Shown here one piece after another: positions 7,124-15,633 of a stretch of DNA of 64,000 bases (position 1 is its first letter; the number at the start of each line of letters is the position of its first letter). Source of the DNA: Kocuria sp. cx-455 (lineage in GTDB: Bacteria; Actinomycetota; Actinomycetes; Actinomycetales; Micrococcaceae). A program made the position numbers and the translations under genes. Under the pieces are notes generated by a model, which worked only from the letters and a program-made list of their open reading frames with translations, was not told where the DNA came from and made no database searches. The stretch lies in NCBI RefSeq assembly GCF_014698015.1, contig NZ_JACXBS010000001.1, positions 62,001-126,000 of the forward strand, in the 5' to 3' direction.

Positions 7124-8920
7124 CTAGCTTTGGCCGCCCACCTTCGGGTCCAACACGTCCATGATGCGGTTCAAATCTTCCACCGACGCGAATTCAATGG
7201 TCATCTTACCTTTGCGTGCGCCCAACTGAATTTTGACGCTGGTGTCCAGTCGATCTGAGAACGCGTCCGCAATGTAGTTGAGCCGATCATCATGGCGGTG
7301 GGTGGCGCTCTTACGCTTGGGTGCATGACGCTTGAGACCGTCCGATAGCGCAACGGTTTCCTCCGTGGCTCGCACGGACATGCCCTCGGCCACTACCCGC
7401 TGCGCCAGTCGCTCCATTTCGGCGGGGTCGGTCAAACCCAGCAATGCGCGCGCGTGACCGGAACTCAGCACGCCGGCCGCCACGCGGCGTTGCACCAACG
7501 GGGGCAGGCGCAGAAGACGAAGGGTGTTGGAGATTTGCGGACGTGACCGGCCGATACGGCGGGACAGTTCGTCCTGGGTGGCACCGAACTCCTCCAAGAG
7601 CTGCTGATAGGCGGCCGCCTCTTCCAGGGGATTCAGCTGTGACCGATGCAAGTTCTCCAGGAGGGCATCGCGAAGGAGGTCGTCATCGGAAGTTTCCCTA
7701 ATAATGGCCGGCACTGAGTCGAGCCCGGCCTTCTGAACGGCGCGCCAGCGACGCTCGCCCATCACCAGTTCGTACTTGGCACCCTCGCCTTCGCGGCTCG
7801 GGCGCACCACGACCGGCTGGAGGACTCCCAGTTCCTTGACGGAGAACGCCAATTCGGCGAGTTCGTCCTCGTCGAAGACTTGCCGGGGCTGTTTCCGGTT
7901 GGGGTGTATGTCGGCCACCGGGATTTCCGCGAACTCTGCACCCGGTACCACGCCGAGCTGACTCGCGTCGAGGCCGATATCCGTTCCGTCACCCGTGCCG
8001 GTGGATGTTTCACGTGGAACGCTGGCGTCCGGCTCTGTCGTTTCGGGGGGGTTGGGACTGTTTTTGCTTTGCGGAGATTGCTGGCGTGTGCGCGGCTGAC
8101 TATCGGCGGCCCCGTCGATGCCGGTAGATTCTAAGGAGTCGGGCGCAGCGTTCGCAGATTGCGGACCTTTTTCGGATGTGTCATCCAGAGTTGTTCGCTC
8201 GCTACCAGGGCTCATATCGTGATGAGACGTCTTCGATGTTTCACGTGAAACGTCGTGCTCGGGCCTCTCGTTGGACAATCCGGCAGGGTCCTTTGAGGCA
8301 GATTTGGTTCCTGCAACGTTCGGCTCAGCCGAGTCCTCGATACCGTCGGACTCGTCGGAGGGAAGAAAGAACATGTCTACCGGGCGACGAACGGTGGTGG
8401 TACTCCTGAGCGCCTGGCCCATGTCACGTCGAGCACGAGCTGCAGGCTTGCCACTCTTGCTCTTGTCGCGGCTTTCGGGCGATGTTTCACGTGAAACGGC
8501 TGGTTTCGTGCTTGAAGCTGCGGCAGTAGTATCTTCCACCTGAGCCGGTGAATTGCCTTCTCCGGATCTCTTCCTTCCGGCAGCAGCTTTTTTAGCTGGC
8601 TCGCCGCCTTGCCGTGGACCGGCAGGCTGCGCGGAGGTCGGCTGCGCGACTACCCCGCTGCTCTTCGACCGGTGCTTGGAGGGCTTGGTCGATGTGCTCT
8701 TGTTCGATGCCGTCTGCCCTCCTGATGTCTTGGACGACGCGGCGGGCGTTCGGGCGTTGGATTCGGTCCTGGTCCGCGTTTGACTCTGGTCCTGTTTCGA
8801 GGTCCCGTCGTCAGACAATGAAGCCCCATTCTTGGCCCGTGCCGGGCCAGTCTCCGGCGCTGGCCCGCTGGGGATCAGGGCGCCAAGGCCGCGACCTAGA
8901 CCTCGTCGTTTCTCGCTCAC
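7124..8920 (-). CDS. parB: Chromosome partitioning protein ParB with long disordered linker
   Basis: CTP-dependent DNA clamp that loads at parS and spreads, organising origin segregation with ParA. It has 598 residues with a GTG start at 8920 after GAGAGGA, well above the roughly 300-400 usual for chromosomal ParB. The N-terminal [11 protein letters not shown] (6-16) is the ParA-stimulating motif. The CTP-binding/parS-loading domain begins near 330, with the GERRWRA box (388-394) and [14 protein letters not shown] (422-435). The HTH follows (about 450-475) and the dimerisation domain is at the end. Residues 20-325 are Ser/Thr/Pro/Lys-rich apart from a short [10 protein letters not shown] island (178-187). 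Three parS-like palindromes lie inside this linker and are read as VSRET (142-146, 224-228) or VPRET (301-305). Confidence 0.95.
   Translation of the reverse strand: MSEKRRGLGRGLGALIPSGPAPETGPARAKNGASLSDDGTSKQDQSQTRTRTESNARTPAASSKTSGGQTASNKSTSTKPSKHRSKSSGVVAQPTSAQPAGPRQGGEPAKKAAAGRKRSGEGNSPAQVEDTTAAASSTKPAVSRETSPESRDKSKSGKPAARARRDMGQALRSTTTVRRPVDMFFLPSDESDGIEDSAEPNVAGTKSASKDPAGLSNERPEHDVSRETSKTSHHDMSPGSERTTLDDTSEKGPQSANAAPDSLESTGIDGAADSQPRTRQQSPQSKNSPNPPETTEPDASVPRETSTGTGDGTDIGLDASQLGVVPGAEFAEIPVADIHPNRKQPRQVFDEDELAELAFSVKELGVLQPVVVRPSREGEGAKYELVMGERRWRAVQKAGLDSVPAIIRETSDDDLLRDALLENLHRSQLNPLEEAAAYQQLLEEFGATQDELSRRIGRSRPQISNTLRLLRLPPLVQRRVAAGVLSSGHARALLGLTDPAEMERLAQRVVAEGMSVRATEETVALSDGLKRHAPKRKSATHRHDDRLNYIADAFSDRLDTSVKIQLGARKGKMTIEFASVEDLNRIMDVLDPKVGGQS
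8006..8021. other. parS-like site inside parB (two mismatches)
   Basis: TGTTTCACGTGGAACG differs from the consensus at positions 12 and 16. It is read as VPRET, residues 301-305 of ParB. The right half is weakened, so it may be a decaying or low-affinity site. Confidence 0.6.
8237..8252. other. parS site inside parB
   Basis: TGTTTCACGTGAAACG, one mismatch at the last base. It lies in the parB coding sequence and encodes VSRET, residues 224-228. Confidence 0.88.
8483..8498. other. parS site inside parB
   Basis: TGTTTCACGTGAAACG, one mismatch at the last base. It lies in the parB coding sequence and encodes VSRET, residues 142-146. Confidence 0.88.
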
Positions 8921-9015
8921 GTAAATCCTCTCGTCGTTTCTCCGACGTTCATCTTATCTGCGAGCAGCCGCTCGCACGCGCTTCGGAGGCCTGGTGGCAC
9001 CGTGTTATAGGCCGA

Positions 9016-9031
9016 TGTTTCACGTGAAACG
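9016..9031. other. parS site in the parA-parB spacer
   Basis: TGTTTCACGTGAAACG, one mismatch at the last base, in the 249-base non-coding spacer between parB and parA, about 95 bases upstream of the parB start. Confidence 0.9.
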
Positions 9032-9079
9032 CGATAAAGCGCCGGACAATTCCTACAGCAAGGAGTCCAAGATACGCCA

Positions 9080-9110
9080 AGGGCCGCGAACCCGTGCAGT
9101 TCGCGGCCCT
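9080..9110 (-). terminator. Hairpin downstream of parA
   Basis: An 11-bp perfect stem (AGGGCCGCGAA at 9080-9090 with TTCGCGGCCCT at 9100-9110) follows the parA stop in its direction of transcription. There is no long T tract. It lies between two parS sites and suggests that parA and parB are at least partly separate transcripts. Confidence 0.6.
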
Positions 9111-9147
9111 CGATTGCTATTTCCGCGGTATCAGCGGGCAAGGGGTA

Positions 9148-9163
9148 TGTTTCACGTGAAACA
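9148..9163. other. parS site (perfect) just after parA
   Basis: Exact consensus TGTTTCACGTGAAACA, ending six bases from the parA stop codon. Confidence 0.93.
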
Positions 9164-9169
9164 TGCCGC

Positions 9170-10222
9170 CTAGTGCTGGGGTGAACGAGCTCCCAGTTCC
9201 GCGGCTGCCTCGAGATAGGAAAGTGCACCGGTCGAGCTGGGGTCGTAAGTAATGACACTTTGCTGGTAGCTCGGGGCCTCGGAAATCCGCACGGATCGGG
9301 GAATCATTGTCTCCAAGACCTGGTCCGGGAAGTGCTGACGCACTTCCTCGGCCACCTGCGAGGCAAGATTGGTGCGTCCGTCGTACATCGTCAGCAGAAT
9401 GGAGGAGACGGACAGGTCCGGGTTCAAGTGCTTTTGAATCATTTTAATGTTGTTCAGAAGCTGGCTCAGACCCTCCAATGCGTAGTACTCGCACTGAATG
9501 GGAATGAGCACCTCGGTGGCCGCGACGAACGCGTTGATGGTCAAGAGGCCTAGGCTTGGCGGGCAGTCGATGAACACGTAGTCCAGGCGTGTCTCGCCCC
9601 GCTCTTCACGTGCCTTCCCGTATGCCTTGAGGGCCCGCTGTAACCGTTGTTCGCGGGCCACGACCGACACCAGTTCAATCTCAGCGCCGGCGAGGTCAAT
9701 GGTCGCCGGCAGCACCCAGAGGTTCTCCATTTCGGGGGACTTCTGGACCACATCCACTACGGGAGTCTCATCGATCAGAACATCGTAGACGCTCTCGACA
9801 TCCGTTCCATGGGGGATCCCCAGGGCGGTGGATGCATTGCCCTGGGGGTCATTATCGACCACCAGGACGTTTTGCCCCTGTTGGGCCAAGGCAACCGCCA
9901 GGTTCACGGAGGTGCTGGTCTTACCCACGCCACCCTTTTGATTGCTGATCGTGATGTACCGGGTTTCAGCAGGGGGATCGATCTTGGTCTGCCTGAGTCG
10001 TGCGCGACGTTTGTTCTCTTCCACGAGCTTCCTCCCAAGGGCGGTATCCGCTACTGCTTGCTGCGCTGCCGTACCGTGTGGGGTGTCTGTTTCACGTGAA
10101 ACGTGACGTCCTCGGTCCGGAACAACCTTTTTTGTTTGTGCTACGGGATCCGGTGGAAGACCGAAGTCATGGCCGCGCACCCGGTCGTTCCGAGTTTCGG
10201 AGTTCTGCTCCACTCGTACCAC
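9170..10222 (-). CDS. parA: Chromosome partitioning ATPase ParA
   Basis: Walker-type ATPase that forms the DNA-bound gradient used by ParB-parS complexes. The deviant Walker A motif KGGVGKTS is within NQKGGVGKTSTS, followed by VVDNDPQGNAS and the Walker B-like DYVFIDCPPSLG. The GTG at 10222 follows GGAGAGGA; a second GTG three codons on is also possible. About 90 residues precede the ATPase fold, longer than the minimal ParA. This leader contains VSRET at 41-45, encoded by a parS site. The nearest upstream gene is rsmG, 70 bases away and also leftward. The order parB-parA-rsmG is standard for actinobacterial origins. Confidence 0.96.
   Translation of the reverse strand: MVRVEQNSETRNDRVRGHDFGLPPDPVAQTKKVVPDRGRHVSRETDTPHGTAAQQAVADTALGRKLVEENKRRARLRQTKIDPPAETRYITISNQKGGVGKTSTSVNLAVALAQQGQNVLVVDNDPQGNASTALGIPHGTDVESVYDVLIDETPVVDVVQKSPEMENLWVLPATIDLAGAEIELVSVVAREQRLQRALKAYGKAREERGETRLDYVFIDCPPSLGLLTINAFVAATEVLIPIQCEYYALEGLSQLLNNIKMIQKHLNPDLSVSSILLTMYDGRTNLASQVAEEVRQHFPDQVLETMIPRSVRISEAPSYQQSVITYDPSSTGALSYLEAAAELGARSPQH
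10088..10103. other. parS site inside the parA leader
   Basis: TGTTTCACGTGAAACG, one mismatch at the last base. It is in the parA coding sequence and read as VSRET, residues 41-45, ahead of the ATPase domain. Confidence 0.88.
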
Positions 10223-10292
10223 TCGTCCTCTCCGACGGTTACAGACTGTCCTGCGTTAGCTTACCCAGCCACATCGAGCCCACCGATCAGGA

Positions 10293-11018
10293 TCACAGGC
10301 TCAGGCGGACCACCGTGGTGGGTTCACTCAGGAAATCCTCACCCACGGTGAGTACTTCCGCGGACCGCACCCCGAACCGATTGAACTTCTTCCTGGCCTT
10401 ATCGATTTCGTCCTGCGCCGACCGACCCTTGAGGGCGAGCAGCTGTCCCGATCCCTTGAGTAGGGGGAGTGTGATGTCCATCAGACCTGTCAACGCGGAG
10501 ACCGCGCGAGCCGTCACCACGTCAATGTTCTTCAGCTGCGTTTTGGCCTGTTCGGCGCGCGTCCGCATGACGGTCACGTTGGGCAGTTCCAGGTCGTCGA
10601 TTACTTCGTGGAGCCACTGGACACGGCGTTCCAGGGGCTCAACCAGGGTGATCGAGATGTCGGGGCGGGCCAAGGCGAGACACAGTCCCGGCAGGCCGGC
10701 GCCGGATCCCACGTCCACCACACGTGCGTTCTCCGGGATGAGCTCTTGGACCACGGCACAGTTGAGTACGTGACGCTCCCACAGCCTGGGCGCTTCGCGC
10801 GGGCCGATCAACCCGCGGACGATTCCCGACGACGCCAGGTGTTCCGTGTAGCGTTCGGCAAGTTCCAGTCTGTCTCCGAAGAGCCGCTGGGCGGCGGCCA
10901 ATTCCGAGCCCGTCAGCGGAGGAGCCGGCTGGGGATCGGGGGCCGGTCGGGAGTCAACGGGAGGCTGTGAAGGCCCCGAGGCGGCGTCGTGCGCCTTGGA
11001 CGAACGTGACTGTGCCAC
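10293..11018 (-). CDS. rsmG: 16S rRNA (guanine527-N7)-methyltransferase RsmG
   Basis: SAM-dependent methyltransferase of 241 residues that modifies G527 of 16S rRNA; loss in other bacteria gives low-level streptomycin resistance. The SAM-binding segment VVDVGSGAGLPGL is clear, followed by ITLVEPLERRVQWL and the family motif VTARAVSAL. The first 45 residues are Ser/Pro-rich and likely disordered. It starts with GTG at 11018, only 4 bases after the jag stop, so translation is probably coupled to jag. Confidence 0.94.
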   Translation of the reverse strand: MAQSRSSKAHDAASGPSQPPVDSRPAPDPQPAPPLTGSELAAAQRLFGDRLELAERYTEHLASSGIVRGLIGPREAPRLWERHVLNCAVVQELIPENARVVDVGSGAGLPGLCLALARPDISITLVEPLERRVQWLHEVIDDLELPNVTVMRTRAEQAKTQLKNIDVVTARAVSALTGLMDITLPLLKGSGQLLALKGRSAQDEIDKARKKFNRFGVRSAEVLTVGEDFLSEPTTVVRLSL

Positions 11019-11022
11019 AGAC

Positions 11023-11565
11023 CTAGTCCGCCGCGGAAATCACGATGTGACGGCCCGGGCCTTCGCCCTCGGACTCCGAGACTAGACCGGCCTCGGCCAC
11101 GGCGTCGTGAATGATTTTGCGTTCATAGGCGGACAGCGGTTCCAAATGCACGCTGTCGCCGCTGGACTGCACTTGGGCCACGGCCTTCTGCGCCATCTCC
11201 CGTAGTGCCTCGGCGCGGGCCACGCGGTAGCCCCCGACATCGAGCACCAGGCGGCTGCGACGCTCCGTGGCGGATAGGACGGCCAGGCGAGCGAGCTCCT
11301 GCAATGAATCCAGTACCTCACCCTTGGGGCCAACGAGGGCCTCCAGCTCGGAGTCTTGATCGTCCTCGGTCACCACGGACACGTAAGTACGACCATCGCG
11401 GACCTCGATGTCGATGTCACCGTCAATGTCCGCGGTGTCCAGTAGCTCCTCGATGTAGTCGGCCGCGATCTCGCCTTCTTCTTCAAGCGGGCTCAACTGG
11501 GTCACGGGCGCATCGCCGGTCTCGTTCTCGGTCGTGACGTCATGACCGTTGTCAGTCTCGTTCAT
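11023..11565 (-). CDS. jag: Jag/KhpB-family R3H-KH RNA-binding protein
   Basis: A 180-residue cytosolic RNA-binding protein of the Jag (SpoIIIJ-associated, KhpB) family, linked in other bacteria to cell division and envelope control. It has an acidic N-terminus, a KH-like region around LVGPKGEVLDSLQEL and a C-terminal R3H domain with the RRSRLVLDV and SAYERKIIHDAV segments. The start is ATG at 11565, with GAGGGAG in the right place; a longer open frame to 11850 is only a shadow of yidC. It lies 13 bases downstream of yidC, its usual partner. Confidence 0.92.
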   Translation of the reverse strand: MNETDNGHDVTTENETGDAPVTQLSPLEEEGEIAADYIEELLDTADIDGDIDIEVRDGRTYVSVVTEDDQDSELEALVGPKGEVLDSLQELARLAVLSATERRSRLVLDVGGYRVARAEALREMAQKAVAQVQSSGDSVHLEPLSAYERKIIHDAVAEAGLVSESEGEGPGRHIVISAAD

Positions 11566-11578
11566 TGGATGCTCTCCC

Positions 11579-12568
11579 TCAGGACCCTTGCTTCTTGCGG
11601 GACTGCTGTTGTTTCTGGCGTTTCTTGGACACGGGCTGCTTGCGCTGCCCCGCGGCGGCACGCTGGCGCTGTTCTTCCAGCTTCTCCTCGTGCTCCTCCT
11701 TGCTGACACCCACCGGGGGCAGACCCTTGGCTGCGCGGCGTTCGTTGAGCTCGCGCTCGGCCTGTGAACCCGGAGTGGGGTTGTTGCGGATGACCCACCA
11801 CTGCTGGCCCATGGACCACAGGTTGGAAACGGTCCAGTAAATGAGCACACCCAGCGGGAAGTTGATGCCGCCGATCGCGAAGACCAACGGGAACAGGTAC
11901 AGCATCATTTGCTGCTGGCGGTACATGGGCGACTGCTTGGCGGCATCGCTCATGTTGCGCACCGTCAACTGCTTCTGCGTAATGAACTGCGTAGCGGACA
12001 TGGCCACGATCATGACGATCGCCAGCACCACGGTTGCGGTGTGGTTACCGATACCGGGCTGCATGAGGGTGGAGAACAACGGTGCACCGAAAATGGTGGA
12101 CGCGTTGAACTGCTCGACCAGCTGCGGGGTCAGAACATGGATGGACTCACCATTGCCTGCCGCCTGGGGCACCGAGCGCAGCACCTTGAAAAGCGCGAAG
12201 AAGATGGGCATCTGCACCAAGATGGGCAGGCATGCGGAGAACGGGTTGGACCCGTGGTTCTTGTACAGGGCCATTTGCTCTTCGGCCATGGCCTGACGGG
12301 AGAGCTGATCCTTCTTGCCCTTGTACTTGGCCTGCAGTTTGGCCATTTCGGGCTGCAGTTCCTGCATGCCGCGCATGGACTTGATCTGCTTCAGGAACAA
12401 GGGGATGGTCAGTGTACGCATCACCAGGGTCAGACCCACGATGGACAGCACCCAGGTGATACCTGAGGCCGGGTCCATCCCAATGGCGGTGAGTAGCTCG
12501 TGGAAGACCCACAGCACGGCCGAAACGGCCCAGCTGAAGGGGAAGAGGATGATGTCGAAGAAATTCAT
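11579..12568 (-). CDS. yidC: Membrane protein insertase YidC
   Basis: A 329-residue YidC/Oxa1/Alb3-family insertase that helps integrate proteins into the cytoplasmic membrane, alone or with SecYEG. The start is MNFFDIILFPFSW at 12568, which overlaps the yidD stop in an ATGA arrangement. A GTG 17 codons upstream is in frame but would lie inside yidD. Visible features are a first TM segment, the long region around RGMQELQPEMAKLQ before TM2, the SACLPILVQMPIFFALF segment and a very basic C-terminal tail of Lys/Arg/Gln, which in this family contacts ribosomes. No large periplasmic domain is present, as expected for Gram-positives. Confidence 0.96.
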   Translation of the reverse strand: MNFFDIILFPFSWAVSAVLWVFHELLTAIGMDPASGITWVLSIVGLTLVMRTLTIPLFLKQIKSMRGMQELQPEMAKLQAKYKGKKDQLSRQAMAEEQMALYKNHGSNPFSACLPILVQMPIFFALFKVLRSVPQAAGNGESIHVLTPQLVEQFNASTIFGAPLFSTLMQPGIGNHTATVVLAIVMIVAMSATQFITQKQLTVRNMSDAAKQSPMYRQQQMMLYLFPLVFAIGGINFPLGVLIYWTVSNLWSMGQQWWVIRNNPTPGSQAERELNERRAAKGLPPVGVSKEEHEEKLEEQRQRAAAGQRKQPVSKKRQKQQQSRKKQGS

Positions 12569-13077
12569 CGAACGTTGGCTCCTTGGGTCACGCCGTGGTG
12601 GTGACCGGGGCGGTCGCACGTGGCCTCACGTGCGAGGTTCGGGTGGTTGAGCAGCATGATTTTGGGCGTCTCGGACAGTGAATGGAACTCTCGTCCACCG
12701 CCAGGAACTCTGTCGATTCCGCCCGCCGCCCATGGATGGCACCGCAATAAGCGCTTGACACTCAACCCGAGTCCACGGGCCGCACCGTGAACGGTGAAGG
12801 CCTCGAGCGCGTAGGCCGAGCATGACGGGAAGTAGCGGCACACGTCCCCGTAGAGCGGGGACACAATGGAGCGATACAGCTTGAGCAGAGCAATGCACAC
12901 GTTCTGCGGGGCGTACTTGATGGCGCGGAGCGCATTGTTCGCCCTGTGGTACTCATGGGGCGCTCGGTTCAGGAGAGCGTCGGCTGCCACCCGGTCTTCC
13001 ACGTGTGCGCCTCCTCCAATACCTTGCACATCGAACGGTACGGCATTGCCCTGGGCAATGCCGGAGTCTGTTGTCAT
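12565..13077 (-). CDS. yidD: Membrane protein insertion efficiency factor YidD
   Basis: Small YidD-family protein, thought to sit at the inner face of the membrane and assist YidC. The conserved core LLKLYRSIVSPLYG ... CRYFPSCSAYALEA ... RLLRCHPW is at residues 63-115. The predicted product is 170 residues. The roughly 55 residues before the core are longer than in most YidD proteins, and a start nearer the core is possible. The ATG at 13077 overlaps the rnpA stop by four bases, and its own stop overlaps the yidC start by four, so the three genes are translationally linked. Confidence 0.9.
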   Translation of the reverse strand: MTTDSGIAQGNAVPFDVQGIGGGAHVEDRVAADALLNRAPHEYHRANNALRAIKYAPQNVCIALLKLYRSIVSPLYGDVCRYFPSCSAYALEAFTVHGAARGLGLSVKRLLRCHPWAAGGIDRVPGGGREFHSLSETPKIMLLNHPNLAREATCDRPGHHHGVTQGANVR

Positions 13078-13418
13078 CCGGCCTTCCGGAATGCGCTCTG
13101 ATACGCACCACGGTAGTCGTCACCGAGCTCGCTCCACACCGCACCCGCCGAGGCAGGTAGGGCGCGGACCACCACATCATGCCCGGTGGGCCGCAAACGC
13201 ACGGTGTCGGCCGCGAGTTCACGCAATCGACGCTTGACCTTGTTGCGAACCACGGCGTTACCCACGGCCTTGGACACCACAAAACCCACTCGGGTGGGCT
13301 GGTCCTGGTCGCTTATGCGTACGGATACGACGACGTTCCGGCGTCCACTACGGGCGCCGGAACGTACGGTTGCAGAAAACTGCGCCGAGGTGCGCATCCG
13401 ATGCTGGACGGGCAGCAC
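13074..13418 (-). CDS. rnpA: Ribonuclease P protein component
   Basis: Protein subunit (114 residues) that supports the RNA catalyst of RNase P in 5' maturation of tRNA. The signature KAVGNAVVRNKVKRRLRE is intact and the protein is strongly basic. The start is GTG at 13418, MLPVQHRMRTSAQF, as in actinobacterial homologues. It lies 25 bases downstream of rpmH and overlaps yidD by four bases. Confidence 0.96.
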   Translation of the reverse strand: MLPVQHRMRTSAQFSATVRSGARSGRRNVVVSVRISDQDQPTRVGFVVSKAVGNAVVRNKVKRRLRELAADTVRLRPTGHDVVVRALPASAGAVWSELGDDYRGAYQSAFRKAG

Positions 13419-13443
13419 GGTGCGGGGCCTCTACAACGTGAAC

Positions 13444-13581
13444 TTAGGCCGACAGGGAAGCGCGACCCTTGCCACGGCGGGCATTCAGGATGGCGCGGCC
13501 TGCGCGGGTGCGCATACGAGCGCGGAAGCCGTGCTTACGGGCACGACGGCGGTTGTTCGGCTGGAAAGTCCGCTTGGTCAT
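13444..13581 (-). CDS. rpmH: Ribosomal protein L34
   Basis: A 45-residue, highly basic large-subunit protein. The translation starts [19 protein letters not shown] and ends [10 protein letters not shown], which matches L34 over its whole length. ATG is at 13581, and TAA occupies 13446-13444. It heads the leftward block rpmH-rnpA-yidD-yidC-jag-rsmG and faces away from dnaA, as in most bacteria. Confidence 0.97.
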   Translation of the reverse strand: MTKRTFQPNNRRRARKHGFRARMRTRAGRAILNARRGKGRASLSA

Positions 13582-14010
13582 TAGTCACTCCACAAGGTTG
13601 GGACAACGGTGCCCGAACCGTGCGGTTGCACGGGGATGGGCACGCGGTAGGTATTTGGGTGCGTAGGCACGGCAGAAAGGCCCGAGCATAAACGCACAAG
13701 ACTGATTTACAGTAGTCAATCGCCCGCCTCCGGTCAAATTCGGGCGCTCGCCGGCAACTTCTCCACAGTTGTGAATCCACAGCCTGTGAATCATGTGGAC
13801 AACCTCATCCACCACGCGCCGCGGTGGAGTTTATCCCCAGGCACGAACTACAAGGTTGTAGTTCCCCACATCCGCCCAATCGGGCTATGAAGTGCCGCGA
13901 TGCATGTTCTAGGCTGTTCGATACGGCTTCCCCCACTCTGGTTTATCCACCGCTGTGTACAACTCTGTGGAAAACTGGGCAGAACCCGCCGCTACCGTCA
14001 GGAGAAATTC
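13582..14010. other. rpmH-dnaA spacer with DnaA boxes (origin-associated)
   Basis: This 429-base spacer carries the divergent rpmH and dnaA promoters, which I cannot pinpoint. DnaA-box matches are TGTGGACAA (13794-13802, perfect reverse of TTGTCCACA), TTCTCCACA (13759-13767), TTATCCCCA (13831-13839), TTATCCACC (13943-13951) and TGTGGAAAA (13966-13974). A 9-bp inverted repeat lies at 13845-13864. A CAGGAGA ribosome site precedes dnaA. The boxes could serve dnaA autoregulation, origin function or both. Confidence 0.75.
13845..13864. repeat. Perfect 9-bp inverted repeat upstream of dnaA
   Basis: GAACTACAA, two spacer bases (GG), then TTGTAGTTC. The arms are fully complementary. It is not a DnaA box or parS, and no T tract follows. 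It looks like an operator for an unidentified dimeric regulator of dnaA or rpmH. Confidence 0.6.
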
Positions 14011-15633
14011 ATGTACCAGGACAATCAGCCCCTGCTCCAACAGTGGGCCGAATGCGTCCGGTACATGAAGGAACACCCCAGCGTGACCGGCCGGTCCCGG
14101 GGCTTCATCTCCTTGTCCGAGCCCCAGGGACTCATGGGGACCACCTTGCTGGTGGCCGTTCCCAATGAGCGCACGCGGGAGTACTTCCAACATCGCAGCA
14201 TGGCCACCGTGCTCGACGAGGCCGTGGGTCGAGTGTTCGGGCCGGAAACACTGGTCGCGTTCGTGGTGGACACAGAACTCGGTCTGACCGAGCCGCAGAA
14301 CGAAACACCGGCCGTGGACTCGCAGGGCCCTTCGATCGAGGAACTCGAGGCGGAACGCACTCGCAGCGCCCCGCAGACGCCGGCCCATTACGAGGTGGAC
14401 GTGCCGCGTACCGACCATCCGCGTCCGATGCCCAGTGGTCTGACCGACACCATGGCCGCGGAATCCACCACCCGCGATTACGGAGACCTACCCCCGCGCC
14501 GAGATCCGCAGGCCGTCCCGCCGGTTCGCACCCGCGAACCGCTGAGCACAACGAACGGCACGGACACCAGTCCCTCGGACGCCGAGTGGGACAGCTCCGC
14601 ACGGTTGAATCCCAAGTACGTGTTCGATTCATTCGTGATCGGCCAGTCCAACCGCTTTGCCCACGCGGCAGCCTTCGCCGTGGCGGAGACGCCCGCCAAG
14701 GCATATAACCCGTTGTTCATATATGGGGATTCCGGGCTGGGTAAAACCCACTTGTTGCACGCCATCGGCCACTACGCCAAGCGGCTCTATCCCAAACTGC
14801 GCGTGCGCTACGTGAACTCCGAGGAGTTCACCAACGATTTCATCAACTCGATCCGCGATGACGAAGGCTCCTCCTTCAAGGGTATTTACCGCAACGTGGA
14901 CATGCTGCTCATCGACGACATCCAGTTCTTGGCCGGGAAGGAACACACGCAGGAAGAGTTCTTCCATACATTCAACGCGCTGCACAATCACGAGAAGCAG
15001 ATTGTGATCACCTCGGACATGCCGCCCAAGCAGTTGACCGGCTTTGCCGAGCGCATGCGATCCCGCTTCGAGTGGGGTTTGATCACGGACGTGCAGCCGC
15101 CCGAATTGGAAACCCGCATCGCGATTCTGCGGAAGAAGGCCATCAGCGAGGGCATGGACGCCCCGGATGACGTGATGGAGTACATCGCTTCACACATCTC
15201 CACCAACATTCGTGAGCTAGAGGGCGCCTTGATCCGTGTCACGGCATTCGCCTCACTGAACAAGCAGGCGGTGGATTTGCCGTTGGCCGAGCTGGTGCTC
15301 AAGGACTTGATCACCGAGGACGGCGGCCAGGAAATCACGGCGGCATCGATCCTCGGCCAGACCGCGGCGTTCTTCAACATCACCTTGGACGAGCTCAAGT
15401 CCAAGTCCCGCACCCGCACGCTCGTGACCGCGCGGCAGATCGCCATGTACTTGTTGCGCGAGCTCACGGATATGTCGCTGCCCAAGATCGGTCAGGAGCT
15501 GGGCGGGCGTGACCACACCACCGTGATGCACGCGGACCGCAAGATTCGCACCCTGATGGCCGAGCGGCGACAGATCTTCGATCAGGTCACGGAGCTGACC
15601 AACCGCATCAAGCAGCAGTCCCGCGAGGGCTGA
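14011..15633 (+). CDS. dnaA: Chromosomal replication initiator DnaA
   Basis: AAA+ initiator of 540 residues that binds DnaA boxes and opens oriC. The start [12 protein letters not shown] at 14011 follows CAGGAGAA; an upstream in-frame ATG at 13900 lies inside the box-rich spacer and is rejected. Domain I spans about 1-90, and a long acidic, Pro-rich domain II spans about 95-195. The AAA+ domain has Walker [10 protein letters not shown] (239-247) and Walker [10 protein letters not shown]. Domain IV contains the DnaA signature [15 protein letters not shown] near the C-terminus. Boxes in both flanking spacers imply autoregulation. Confidence 0.98.
   Translation: MYQDNQPLLQQWAECVRYMKEHPSVTGRSRGFISLSEPQGLMGTTLLVAVPNERTREYFQHRSMATVLDEAVGRVFGPETLVAFVVDTELGLTEPQNETPAVDSQGPSIEELEAERTRSAPQTPAHYEVDVPRTDHPRPMPSGLTDTMAAESTTRDYGDLPPRRDPQAVPPVRTREPLSTTNGTDTSPSDAEWDSSARLNPKYVFDSFVIGQSNRFAHAAAFAVAETPAKAYNPLFIYGDSGLGKTHLLHAIGHYAKRLYPKLRVRYVNSEEFTNDFINSIRDDEGSSFKGIYRNVDMLLIDDIQFLAGKEHTQEEFFHTFNALHNHEKQIVITSDMPPKQLTGFAERMRSRFEWGLITDVQPPELETRIAILRKKAISEGMDAPDDVMEYIASHISTNIRELEGALIRVTAFASLNKQAVDLPLAELVLKDLITEDGGQEITAASILGQTAAFFNITLDELKSKSRTRTLVTARQIAMYLLRELTDMSLPKIGQELGGRDHTTVMHADRKIRTLMAERRQIFDQVTELTNRIKQQSREG

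Noticed and set aside
8917-9258. A 113-codon minus-strand frame in the parA-parB spacer containing two VSRET motifs
   Set aside because: The motifs are only the translation of two intergenic parS sites; the frame overlaps parA and parB ends and has no other conserved content.
13900-14010. Upstream ATG extending DnaA by 37 residues
   Set aside because: The extension translates the DnaA-box spacer, has no ribosome site, and differs from the normal [12 protein letters not shown]-type start.
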